A stretch of DNA of 64,000 nt from Hypericum androsaemum (taxonomy: Eukaryota; Streptophyta; Magnoliopsida; Malpighiales; Hypericaceae): NCBI GenBank assembly GCA_963995505.1, contig OZ023180.1, positions 14,646,689 through 14,710,688 of the forward strand, written 5' to 3'. Made by a program: the position numbers and the translations under genes. Shown here piece after piece: positions 24,960-35,120 of the stretch. The first letter of the stretch is position 1, and each line of letters starts with the position of its first letter. The notes beneath the pieces were generated by a model that did no database searches, was not told the origin of the DNA, and saw nothing but the letters and a program-made list of their open reading frames with translations.

Positions 24960-25620
24960 GCAAGGGATTTCCACTCCTCACCCGTCCTCTTCACCCGCGC
25001 TTGAATTACCACTCTCAAACAGCCTCGATTCCTCTTTCCACCCTCACAACCAGTCCTCATCAACTTCCTCACCCTCCTCTCATCACACAAACCAAACTAC
25101 ACCACCTCTCCTGGGAACCCCCCGACGCTTGTTGCCCTTGTAAACTCAAATGCAAGCTCCAATGCCTTGCTCACTGACCTCGTCGCCGATCCATTCCCAA
25201 CAACAAACATACTGGCAACCAATATTTCCGGAACTGTCCCTCCACAAACAAACACCGATTTCACCAACCATTTCATCACCCTTAGGAAGTAAGACCGCGC
25301 TGTTTTCTACTCCCTTGCCTTAACGTGACCAGTTGGCTGGCAGGCAGGCAGGCCTGGCGTTCCAGTTGTACGCTTCCAGGAAGGAGTGTTTTCTCTGGAG
25401 ATTGTGTTGATGTATGGTTCCGGTTTAGGTTGAACCCGAGGTCGAGGGAGTTATGGGGAAGGCGACAGTGGAGGAGGCAACGTGTCGTCCACCGGATGTT
25501 CCGCGGAATATGGGGGAGGGGCGTTATTGTTGTGTGGTTCCGGGTGAGGAAGGGAAGGTTAGCGGGTGGTTGGTGGCTGATCGGTTTGTTGTTTTTCCTT
25601 TTGATCATTAAGACAACACT
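24960..25620. other. gene-like GC-rich stretch, unidentified
   Basis: GC content rises and protein-like readings appear on the plus strand in changing frames, for example around 25431-25605 with EATCRPPDVPRNMGEGRYCC and SGWLVADRFVVFPFDH. Stops and frame changes interrupt it. It looks like a decayed gene or retrocopy, but I cannot name the family. Confidence 0.35.
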
Positions 25621-25679
25621 TGCCATCACTAATATGGTACAACTCGGGACACCCTAAAATGGGATTTATTGAGGCGACA

Positions 25680-26180
25680 CTTACTTTGTGCATTCGGAAT
25701 ACCGATTTTACCTAATACCGAAATGGTAAAAAAGTTTCTACCGATTCTGATCCCGAAGAATATTCGGTATTTACAGAATTAAATTTTTGTAAATTTGGTA
25801 TTTACCAAATTTAACGAATTTTTTTGAAAAAATTATAATTCATCATTATATTTAATCAAAAAATACAAACATATTTTCAATAAACACAAATTTAATCTAA
25901 TCTAATAGGTACAAGTCATCAAGTCTAATTAGTATAAAGTCTATTTAGAGCATTGACTTTTTCAAGAGGTCAAAGAAATTTTTGATAAATTATCTATAAT
26001 TTGGCTTATATAAATTACGATTTCTGTAAATTCGATAAAATATTGGTATTTATCAAAATTTACCGAATAATGATATTTACCAAAATTTTCAAAAATCTAC
26101 TACCGAATTGATTACCGAATACCGATTTATCAATCTCGAACTACCGATTACCAAAATTTTACCGAATTTACCGAATTCTA
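25680..26180. repeat. TACCGAAT/ATTCGGTA-rich repeat region
   Basis: The words TACCGA, ACCGAAT, TTCGGTA and their inverses recur at both ends of an AT-rich 500-bp stretch. Such clustered subterminal words are typical of non-autonomous DNA transposons. Exact ends and target duplication could not be fixed. Confidence 0.45.
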
Positions 26181-26433
26181 GTTACCATTTCCTCACCCTT
26201 ACTAACATACCATGCGATCAGTACAACAGGATTGAGAATGAAACTTTTAAATTTTTTGACTGACAAAATTTTCATACTACTTAATAAAGTCCAACAAATT
26301 GCTGCAAAAGTCTTGGGGTGAAAAATCACATCTGACACTAAATAACAACTCATTTATCATAAATAAACAAGCAATAATCAAGGACATCCGCACTGAATAA
26401 AATCTGAATTCGAAAAGAAAATAATATATATGA

Positions 26434-27838
26434 TCACATTATAGAACAAGCATGAGGGTTGTCGTCGCTGAAAGTAGCACCGGTTTGCTGCCCGAAGATT
26501 GAAGTGTGGACAGGATAACGGTAGTGGCCATGGTCGCTGCTGTCGTATCCATGCTTGTAGTAATTGTAGCTGGACGAAGGCTGAGGAGCGTGGTAGGTCA
26601 ACGGACCGTTGACTTCGTGGGGATTGTAAGAGTAGTTGGAGTTGCTGTAGTGTTCTGGGTTGTGGGGCAACTGCCACAGCTCCGCCCTTCTCCCCGTCTT
26701 CCGCACCCTCTTGAGTACCTTCTTCTGGTCGGCCCATCCCGTCACCGTCACCGTCACCGTCACCTTTTGCGAGGTCATATCTATGTCAACGCCATCCACA
26801 CCTGAATTTCGCATTTTTGGCCAAGGCAATGTTTTTAAAAGGACCGTTTGTTTCAGACCAGTTAAACGAATTGGAGATTTTTTTAATATTTTTTTTGTTT
26901 AATAGTTACATTCGATATTAATATATCAAATAGTTCAAAATGTCTTCTATTTATATTGTAATTCGTCATTTATATTATAAAATAGTAATTTAATCTAATA
27001 AAATTTAAAATATATATATTTAAAATAAATTGTTGGTAATTTGGTATGAATTGGCTAGTCTAACTGAGAGAATTGGCCAGTCTTACTAATTGAACATGTA
27101 GTTAATCATACTGGTCATCGGTCTAATTATTCTCCAAATTTTTGCATAAAAATAACTCGGTATTAGTGTCGTGTTGCAGTCCAATCGATCAAACTATTGA
27201 TTTTAAAAGAATGTAAAATAGAAAGGAGATTAGTATATTTACAAGAGATAACGCATTTGTGGCCATCATAAGTATTGAGCCAACTGCCTTTAGAATTAGA
27301 CCTCGCTCAAGTAATAATTGGCGAGGAAAGAAAAAAAAAAGGAAGTACGTACCTTTCATCCGTTCAAGAACATTTCTGACCTTGCTCTCGCATCCGGGAC
27401 AGTCCATATGCACCCTCATCTCAATCATCTGTATGCCGTCACCGAAAAAAAAAAGGACAAGCTCTATTATTAAATTATTTTAAAGTGATACTAATTGTGC
27501 GATTAAAACAATCGACAAAATAGATGAAGTTTTTTTCGATAAATGGATTAAATTTATGTATATATCCCCAATATTTATCAGTTGAGTAAAAAACTAATCT
27601 ATTTACTATTTACATGGCTAATTTCCTAATCTCAAAGGTTCCATGTACAAAATAAGGTCTGCAAGTCCTAAATCCGAAATAGAATTAAACTATCTAAGTT
27701 ATTCATGAATGCTAATCAAAATAGTATGAGTAACCTGTGCAATCACTCGTACTTTTCGTAACCAGGTGGTTCATGAATTGGTATGACATAAAACTTGCAT
27801 CTTAAAAAAAAACTAGATGAAGTAACGCTTACCGTCAT
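26434..27838 (-). CDS. heavy-metal-associated isoprenylated plant protein (HIPP)
   Basis: Three minus-strand exons, 27838-27833, 27428-27353 and 26801-26434, give 149 residues. The first exon codes only Met-Thr, then CATACAG^ATGATTGAG continues. The HMA domain (about 3-70) has the metal-binding CxxC in MDCPGCESK (Cys12, Cys15) and GWADQKKVLKRVRKTGRRAE. A Tyr/His/Asn-rich linker follows. The protein ends CSIM, a CaaX farnesylation box. HIPPs bind metals such as Cu, Zn or Cd, or partner proteins, at membranes or in the nucleus. Oddly, a (GTGACG)4 run encodes VTVTVTVT where I recall family members having VTVT. The two-codon first exon is the least certain part. Confidence 0.88.
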
Positions 27839-27971
27839 TTTGCTGTTATGTTTTATACTGAGTGAGTTAGGCCCCAAGAAATTAAGTATCGTGGAAGAGA
27901 CAAGAAGATGAATATGTGGGAATTGAAGGATGATAAGCTATATCGTATAAGTTTTGGATCGGGTGGAATCA

Positions 27972-27979
27972 TTTATATA
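27972..27979 (-). promoter_or_regulatory. TATA box of the HIPP gene
   Basis: TATATAAA on the minus strand, about 135 bp upstream of the proposed start at 27838. Confidence 0.55.
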
Positions 27980-27981
27980 TA

Positions 27982-29433
27982 AAAGTAGATCGATGATCCT
28001 GTTTGATGGTTTGCCATAGTCGTTGCCCATCTTGCTTCATATGTAGTTAAAAGTAGTTGTTACACTTCCTCGGTGACCGACTTTAGAGAGACTTTAATTG
28101 CAAGTTGCAGTTGTTAAGGCGCTGTGAAGGGAGCCTTACTTGAGATATAACCTATGTACTCATGCGCAGAGTAATTCACATTAATAGCTAACAGATATCT
28201 ACAAGATCTTGATAGGGTGGTTTATCAAGAATAAGCAAGAATAAAAATTCAAATTGTTGATTCATAATAGTTCTTCATATATAACAGAAAGTATTCTTGA
28301 GAAAAAAAAGATTTTTGTCAGAAGAAATGAAAATCGGAATCATGGAATATAAAGAAAGTTTTTCATTTCTTAGCTGGAAAATGATTGTTCTAGATTATGT
28401 AGTCAAACTCTCGGAACAATTGCATCAAGATTTTGACTTTCTCATTTGGATTAGTTAACTTAATAGATATATACATATAAAAAAAGCTTGATAGATATAT
28501 GGTTAATAAAATTATACTGGTCAGCAATGATGTGGGCTTGTAACGTGGGCGTTCATAGTTTCTCAATCCGAGGGCCCTATAGTGATCGATAGAATTAAAT
28601 TTCGCTAGTACGTTACGCAATGAAGATAATCGATGAATTAAGATTAAAATCAAATTTAGGGTAACTACATGTGATAAGCAGTTCTTACGGACCATGTTTA
28701 CCGGCATCCCCATCTTCAATTCCACATGAGACTAACTTGTTACAGAGCTAAACACCAAAAAGAAAAAGTTGCAAGGATACCGACAAATAGAACCCAAAGT
28801 TTACGCTAGGTAATCTGTTCAACTTAAACGAGGTCATGCTTCATGCATGTGATAGGAAAGAAGTTTGTTTATCTCAATGCATGCCTAATGACATGCAACT
28901 TAAGTGATATCTCGGTCAGAACCAATTTACGTACAGTAACATTAGCTCAAAACTCTACGTAAATATGATAAAATTCTAACCGTCAAATTATAATAAAATT
29001 CTAACCGTCAAATATTATTATAATGCTCTATGATTTGAGGCAGATTGTCTCCATAAAATAACATGAGTCTTTTCCAACTATTTTATCCTCACTTATACTT
29101 ACACGTATCCCAAATTTTTTTTCAGGAGGTCACTCATCCTGAAACTGAAATTGTCCTAGATCAACCGTGTTTAAACTTAGAGTTCTTTCAAAAAATGTGT
29201 CAACAAAATAAGTGTACCTTATTGAAATAGATAGTCAAATTTATTTTACTTAAACCTTTCAAACAAAACATATGAATATCACAATTATAAAAACTACAAA
29301 TATGCGAGCATAATAAACTTTTCCACCTTAGCTAGGCATCTTGTTAACGAGTATATATTAACAAGAGAGGGACTAAAGATAAACTAAAACAATTTTCTTA
29401 GAACGGACCCGCCCAGAGACTTAATTATTGAAA
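27982..29433. other. intergenic region between HIPP and the first wax synthase
   Basis: No gene was recognised. Near 28970-29010 a 25-bp unit AATAAAATTCTAACCGTCAA is repeated in tandem. The right end is the promoter of the wax synthase, with a TATATATTA word at about 29353. Confidence 0.5.
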
Positions 29434-30477
29434 ATGGACGGAGAGGTGAAGAGGTTCATGCTGACGTGGACGACAGCTGTCTTGTCCCTGAGCTACTGCC
29501 ACACACTAGGCAAGATCATCCCAAAAGGAACATCGAGGTTCGTCGCCATTCTCCCGGTGGTACTCTTGTTCCTCTGCCTTCCCCTCAACCTCTCCACACT
29601 CTGGTTCGTGTGGCCCACATCTTTCTTCCTCTCATGGCTAGCCAACTTCAAGCTCCTCCTCTTCTCCTTCGGCCGAGGCCCTTTAGTGTCCTCCTCAACC
29701 CACCAACCTCTCTCCCTCCCTCTCTTCGTCTCCCTGGCCAGCCTCCCCATTAGAATAAACCCTAAAGATAAGGTAAAGAAAAGTTCCTCGAGGCCACCTC
29801 CCAAACCCTACCTTGTGTATGCCGTAAAGGCGCCAATTTTAGCCACGTACACATTGTTCTACGACCACAGAGAGAGAATTCCCAATAGGGTACTGTTCCT
29901 ATACTATGCTACGCACTTCTACGTTGCCCTAGAGCTGTTTGTAGCCATCCTCTCTATTCTGCCACGTGTTCTATTCGGGGTTGATTTGGAACCAGCTTTT
30001 AGAAGGCCCTACTTGTCCACCTCCTTGCAGGACTTCTGGGGGAGGAGGTGGAACCTCATAACCACCGGGATCCTACGTCCGTCCGTCTACGATCCCGTCA
30101 AGTCGTTCTCGGCCCGTCTCGTCGGGGAGGGCCGGGCTACTTTCGTGGCCGTCCTCGCGGTTTTCGTGGTCTCCGCGTTCATGCACGAGGTGGTGTTTTA
30201 TCACATTGGAAGGAAGAGGCCCACGTGGAAACTGACATGGTTCTTCGTGGTCCATGTGGTGTGCTTGATGGCCGAGATAGCCGCAAAGAAATGGGCGAAT
30301 GGGAAATTTAAGTTGCCGGTGGCGGTGTCGAGAGCGGTCACTTTGTACGTCGTGGGAGTCACCGGGGGTCGGTTGTTGGCACCGGAGCTGGTGCACTGTG
30401 ATTTTGATGTCAGGCATCGCCAAGAGATAAGGGCCGTGGTGGATCTTGTAAAAGGGATTTCTGGTGGGAGATTATGA
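29434..30477 (+). CDS. jojoba-type wax synthase-like MBOAT acyltransferase, copy 1
   Basis: A single-exon gene of 347 residues starting at MDGEVKRF. The family (wax synthase domain, a plant branch of MBOAT) transfers a fatty acyl group from acyl-CoA to long-chain alcohols or, in some members, sterols, in the endoplasmic reticulum membrane. Seven to nine hydrophobic segments are visible. Conserved motifs are WPTSFFLSWLANFKLLLFSF (60-79), LQDFWGRRWN (198-207) and SAFMHEVVFYHIGRKRP, whose His251 is the expected catalytic residue. It has 70 percent or so identity by eye to the second copy at 37249-38253, including the N-terminus and the GGRL end. Substrate cannot be told from sequence: wax ester synthase and acyl-CoA:sterol acyltransferase both belong here. 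Confidence 0.92.
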   Translation: MDGEVKRFMLTWTTAVLSLSYCHTLGKIIPKGTSRFVAILPVVLLFLCLPLNLSTLWFVWPTSFFLSWLANFKLLLFSFGRGPLVSSSTHQPLSLPLFVSLASLPIRINPKDKVKKSSSRPPPKPYLVYAVKAPILATYTLFYDHRERIPNRVLFLYYATHFYVALELFVAILSILPRVLFGVDLEPAFRRPYLSTSLQDFWGRRWNLITTGILRPSVYDPVKSFSARLVGEGRATFVAVLAVFVVSAFMHEVVFYHIGRKRPTWKLTWFFVVHVVCLMAEIAAKKWANGKFKLPVAVSRAVTLYVVGVTGGRLLAPELVHCDFDVRHRQEIRAVVDLVKGISGGRL

Positions 30478-30895
30478 GTTTTTTTATACTAAATTATGAA
30501 CTTTTATTAATAAGCAAGAAAAAATTATAGAATGGGAATGGAAAAAGGGAGAAAAAAAGAGAGACTAAAATTAAAGTCAAAGTCTAATTGGGTAATTATA
30601 GTGACAAATTCGTTGCTATATCTATTAATTCACCCAAGCAAACTCACAAGTCCCTTAATCAAAGGTAATACCAATCAGTCGGAGTAGATTATGAGTTTTC
30701 CGACGTTGGTTTACGGTTTAGCCAAAATATGTATTATGCATTTGGAAGTTGGGGAAAGATATGAAAAGAGGATAAACTCTGGCGACTCAAGTTGAAACTG
30801 TTATAGTCTAATGCTTTCTCGTCTACGCTAAAAGGATGTGTTTGTGCTCCAAAAAGAATTACTGATTATGAACAAATGTATAGCACTCAACGGCC
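30478..30895. other. 3' flank of wax synthase copy 1
   Basis: AT-rich DNA, probably including the 3' untranslated region. Nothing else was recognised. Confidence 0.5.
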
Positions 30896-32170
30896 TTTAT
30901 TTTGATAAGTAAAATTTTATTCCATAATATAAATAGTTACAAATATACAATTTCGGATATTAAATTCTCACGTAGCAAGTATAAGGTTGTGCAACACAAG
31001 GTTCGTCGAAACTTTCCCAAAGTAAAATTATGAAATCTTCGAGAGAGAAATAGTACAAGTTGCGAATGTAATTTAACACCCATTTTGATCAACCTAAAAC
31101 ACTTGGCTACTGCCCATAACTCTAGAAAATTCAAGAGGTGGTAAAAAAAAATTAATGTACTAAATGGAGTTCTCGGAGAAAAGTATTCTCATTTTAGTGT
31201 CAACCAAAAAACGAACATGCTATAGTGTTTGGAGATACCAGAAAATGATGATAGAGAGCCGTTCTTGTACCGGAAAACGGCAAGCCATGAAATTTTTTCG
31301 TTGCCAACACTAGAATGAAAATATTTTTATCGAGAACTCCATTCAAGGAAATTAAATTTTTTAACACTTTTGCAAAAAAAAATTCCCAGTAACTCCACAA
31401 AAAGAAGAAGAGAAAAGATAAGCATTCTAACCTTGTACAGATTCTAGAAACAAAGTTAGGCAACCTTGTGTAGGAATGGCTAACGATGTGCAGCCATTTC
31501 TGAGCGGGTAGAATAACGATATGTAGTAGAAGTTGGCGGTCGTAATTTTTCCATCAAACACTGCCCCATTCCAAAGAAGCCAAATTCGCCACATAATCGA
31601 GGCAAATAACACAAACCAGACCTTTTGCGACATGTCGTCCCTTATAAGTTCCATCCACTTGAGGCAAAGAACAATCCATCGACGGACCAATGCACCAATA
31701 CAACCGTTGCTTCCTGAGAGTAAAATTCCAAGCGTTCCAAGTTAGATTGCACTGGAGGAGAAGAAGGCTTGGTGTTTCATCCAAAACACCACACAAAGGC
31801 AGATAGAGTCCCATTCTTCCACTAGCCAAGTGTTTCTCTAGCCGCCCATTTGTCATTCCAAAAAGAGAACAAAGCTCCACTTCCCAGTTTCAATTTGATT
31901 TCAGTGAGGAACTCAAGAGACATGAGAGAGCCATCCAATGCCAATTTGCTAAAAATATATGCCCACACTTCTTCTCCCCATCTACCTTTGGGAGAAGTCA
32001 ATTGATGACTGAGGATTAAAATTGTAAATGGAGGAAATAATTTTAACCTCATTGGCTTCCTTATCGGTCAGAAAGTTCCATATCCACTTCAGCAACAACG
32101 ATATATTTTTTCCAATCAAATCATCATCTCCAATTCCCCCATTATTCTTGGCCTCGACTCCTTTCCCCAA
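30896..32170 (-). mobile_element. LINE remnant (zf-RVT and RNase H regions)
   Basis: On the minus strand a region of reverse-transcriptase C-terminal type reads SGALFSFWNDKWA (about 31900). It is followed by a zinc-binding zf-RVT stretch, LPLCGVLDETPSLLLLQCNL then WNAWNF (about 31810-31710). Farther left a poor RNase H-like piece reads LELWAVAKCFRLIKMGVKLH (about 31130). The element ends near 30896 with AATAAAATTTTACTTATCAA, a typical LINE 3' end. Many stops and frameshifts are present, and a 181-bp MITE interrupts it. Confidence 0.75.
31163..31343. mobile_element. 181-bp MITE inside the LINE remnant
   Basis: The left end AATGGAGTTCTCGGAGAAAA matches the inverted right end AATGGAGTTCTCGATAAAAA. 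The arms extend about 35 bp with few mismatches (CATTTTAGTGT against CATTCTAGTGT). It has no coding capacity. It separates the zf-RVT and RNase H parts of the LINE. Confidence 0.75.
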
Positions 32171-32479
32171 CTGATTAGGGAGGATTTACGCACCTCCACA
32201 TTGAGTTGGATTGGTCATAACTGGACATACCATTTGGTCATAACCGGGCATATCATTTTATTGTAAAGTGAAACAAACTGGTATATTATTTATCTTCATC
32301 TCAAATTAACCATGCAAACCGTCGGGCATCGGGGATTGAGTTTGATCCTTCATGCCATGAGCACTCATAGTCAAACAAGATTTTTACGGTTTAAAAGTGA
32401 AATATTGTAAACTTCAACTTGTTGAAAGAAATTTCAACCCAAACAACTGCAATCTTAACATTCAACTAATCTCCCGGAA

Positions 32480-32760
32480 CATCAGGCGGTGGCGCTTATG
32501 GTTCCAGTAACCGGGCCAGGCGATGGAGTTCTAGAACAGGGTGAGGGCGAAAGGTCACCAGGCGGGGGCGCTTAGGGTTCAGGCAGACAACGTAGCCTTC
32601 TACAACTGTGGATGGACGGCTACCATGACCACCGCCAATCCTAATGTAACTGCGTCATCTCCGGCACCGTCATCCGGCCATGCCCATGAAGGGCCAGTCC
32701 AACACTGTGACCGCCCACGGCCACACTGACAAGCAGGAGACTACCGACCTCGGTATATGT
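32480..32760 (+). pseudogene. pectinesterase fragment, broken
   Basis: The reading AKGHQAGALRVQADNVAFYN (about 32548-32607) matches the pectin methylesterase core, where HQAxALRVxxD is followed by AFYxC. After a frameshift come WMDGYHDHRQ, like the GYQDTLY motif, and NCVISGTVI, like CxISGTVDFIFG. The catalytic Asp of the VDFIFG motif is lost. A partial second version of the HQAVALMV motif lies just upstream (about 32482-32510). The fragment covers only the middle of the roughly 300-residue domain. Intact enzymes de-esterify cell wall pectin. Confidence 0.65.
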
Positions 32761-32789
32761 CACGTACCCAACCTGATGTGCACCTTGTA

Positions 32790-33540
32790 TCTGACGTGGC
32801 ATTGATAGTTATTAGTTATATTTATTATGTAAGTTATATGATCATGTAGTAGTGGTTTAATTAAGTGATGTAGTAGGTTTGTCCACGTTCTTAGTAGGTA
32901 GTAGAATTAGAGTAGTTGTGTTAATGGCAGAAACTTCTTCTAGGAGGGATATATCTAGTGTTGCGTATGTTATTTTCATTATCCAATGAATGAATATTAT
33001 CAACACTTCTTTACCTTCTATATTTCTATCCTTCTTCCTCCCTATCAACTCCATTTCTTTTATTCTTTTCCTCAATTCTATCTCATACTCTCTTCTATCA
33101 AGATCGTAACAGGTATATGGGAGTAGAGGAGGAAACTATCGCTCCTGCACCTCAGAATCAACATGCATATTTTCAGATCAACCATCGCCGGGCTTCGAGG
33201 CGCTTCTCCAGAACCTCACAGAGAGCGACAGTGCAGCCAAACGGGGGGCGCCGGCAGTGTCCAGGTCTGCCGTGGAGGGCTCAAGGTCACGAGGGTGGGA
33301 ATAGAGTACGCATGTGTGATATACAAGGATGTGCGCGGTTGTTGGGAAGGAAGAGAGATTGAGAGTAAAGGAGGAGAGAAGAAGGGAGAAGGGAGAAGAG
33401 AAGGATGTAAAAGACAAAAATACCCCTGGACGAATTACTACCGCCAGATCTCTGACACACGTCTAATTATCAAAATCAATGATCCAGATTTGATTTCGTA
33501 CAGTTTGGATTGAGTCTATCTCACTCCTTACCTAATCCAC
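32790..33540. other. unclear stretch, possibly an LTR remnant
   Basis: A T/C-rich run ending in CAAGATCGTAACA near 33110 resembles the end of a plant LTR, but no start, partner or primer site was found. The following GC-richer stretch to 33410 has short open readings on both strands with no family resemblance. Confidence 0.3.
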
Positions 33541-34495
33541 ACTCTTCCACATTGCCCGATATTTTTCTTTTTATATTATGTATCGAAAATTGTTAGTATC
33601 TATCAGGAATTTTTTTTGTTAGTATCTAATCTAAAACTTTAAATTAACGAGCTAGTATCTTTTTAATATCTATGAATGAGGACAATACATTCGCAACAAA
33701 CTATGTATTAATTTAAATATACCTGTTCAAACAAATTTCATTTGACCAGAAGTTGTATTTTTGACATAGTTTCTAGATCTGTTTTTTGTACTCTACTTCT
33801 CTTTTTCATATGGTGTAGCCATTTTTGTTTCTCGATTATTTAGACTTGAATAGAAAATGTGAAAGTACCTATAATATGATATAATTTCTATTTTTTTTCT
33901 TTATAAACTTATCAGAAAGAAATAAGGTTATATTTAAGTAATTTTGAAAGTACGCAGCAGTGTTAAATATTTGTTGGGAGAGCTTTGTCATTTTTCAAAG
34001 ATCCTATTTGACTCGAATTTGGATTAGTCAGTCCAGTGAGTCGGATATCAAGTGATTAATAAACCAAAAAAATTAACTTTGGAAGAATGCTCAAATTGTC
34101 CTAGTTTGAATTTGTTTAAGTTCTGGCCAAGATTCTATCGGTAGCCAAAGTAAACCCCTTGAAGTTACGTACGGAAATTTGATGCCACTTTTAGTTAATA
34201 CTTAAAAAAACAAATTCATTATCTTTGCAATGTACCAAAACACGGTCGAATTCATTTTAGCATTCAGTTTTCGTAATTGAAAACGAAGTATTCCAGTACA
34301 TGATCAATCTGTATTACCAATTTTTTGAAATATTTTCCAATTATTTTTCAAAATATGATACCTATTTTTTAAGAAAATACAATTTTAATATTATTAATAC
34401 TTAGCTTGGATAGTCGTGATACAATAAAGACTAAAACTTCATAGGCGGATGTCATTACCAATTAGGTACACATAGTGTTAATTTTGACCGCGTAG
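33541..34495. other. AT-rich intergenic region
   Basis: No coding, repeat or RNA signal recognised. Confidence 0.5.
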
Positions 34496-34780
34496 TTACT
34501 CAATTGACAACTTCATTCGCCCTCTTAAGAGTATACTTAAGTGTAAAATTAATAAAAAGTTTCAAAGATTGTCGAATCAACACAGCCTCTAGTTCTTCTC
34601 GCCATCCGATTGCCGTAGATTTACCATTTATGAAGTCCACAACAACTTTGGAATCAGAGAGAATTTGTGATCCGACATTGTCGTAGTTGTTCTTGACAAT
34701 ATCAACAACCATACCTATTATCTTGATTTCAGCTTCGAGAGCTGAACTTATAGAGTTATAGTGATTGCTGCCAATTCTAC
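34496..34780 (-). mobile_element. RNase H (RVT_3) fragment of a LINE
   Basis: On the minus strand the reading includes EAEIKIIGMVVDIVKNNYDN, then GSQILSDSKVVVDFINGK, then LKYTLKRANEVVN. These match the helix, the 'SDSKVVVDFI' aspartate strand and the 'RxxNxVA' end of LINE-associated RNase H. It is truncated on both sides. Confidence 0.65.
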
Positions 34781-35120
34781 ATTTGCCTTATTTTTGTGTC
34801 CACACAATTTGAAATATGGTACCTTACAGGGAAATCTGTAACTGAAATTGCGTTTGCCAAAGGCACCTTACTACATTTCTGGATGACGAGGACTTAATTT
34901 GGTCAATCAATTATGCTGGTATTTTATTCTAGAAATCTTAATCCATCCACGATTTTTAGATTCCGTTATTTTTTTTACATTTATAGTGTATCCTACTAAA
35001 TTTTATTTTTCTTTGATTTCGTTGAGAATTGATTATGCTGGGACAACCAATAAAAATGGCGTAAATTAAAAACTTGACCGCATTTACCCAATCAATCCCC
35101 ATTAACTAAATATTCTCAGC
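34781..35120. other. intergenic, nothing recognised
   Basis: AT-rich DNA between the RNase H fragment and the hAT-like element. Confidence 0.45.

Noticed and set aside
28390..28725. Minus-strand 111-residue reading upstream of the HIPP gene
   Set aside because: Low-complexity Leu/Ile-rich sequence in AT-rich DNA, with no matching motif.
33117..33513. Plus-strand readings of 80-116 residues
   Set aside because: Two overlapping frames of similar length and no recognisable domain; likely chance in a GC-richer patch.
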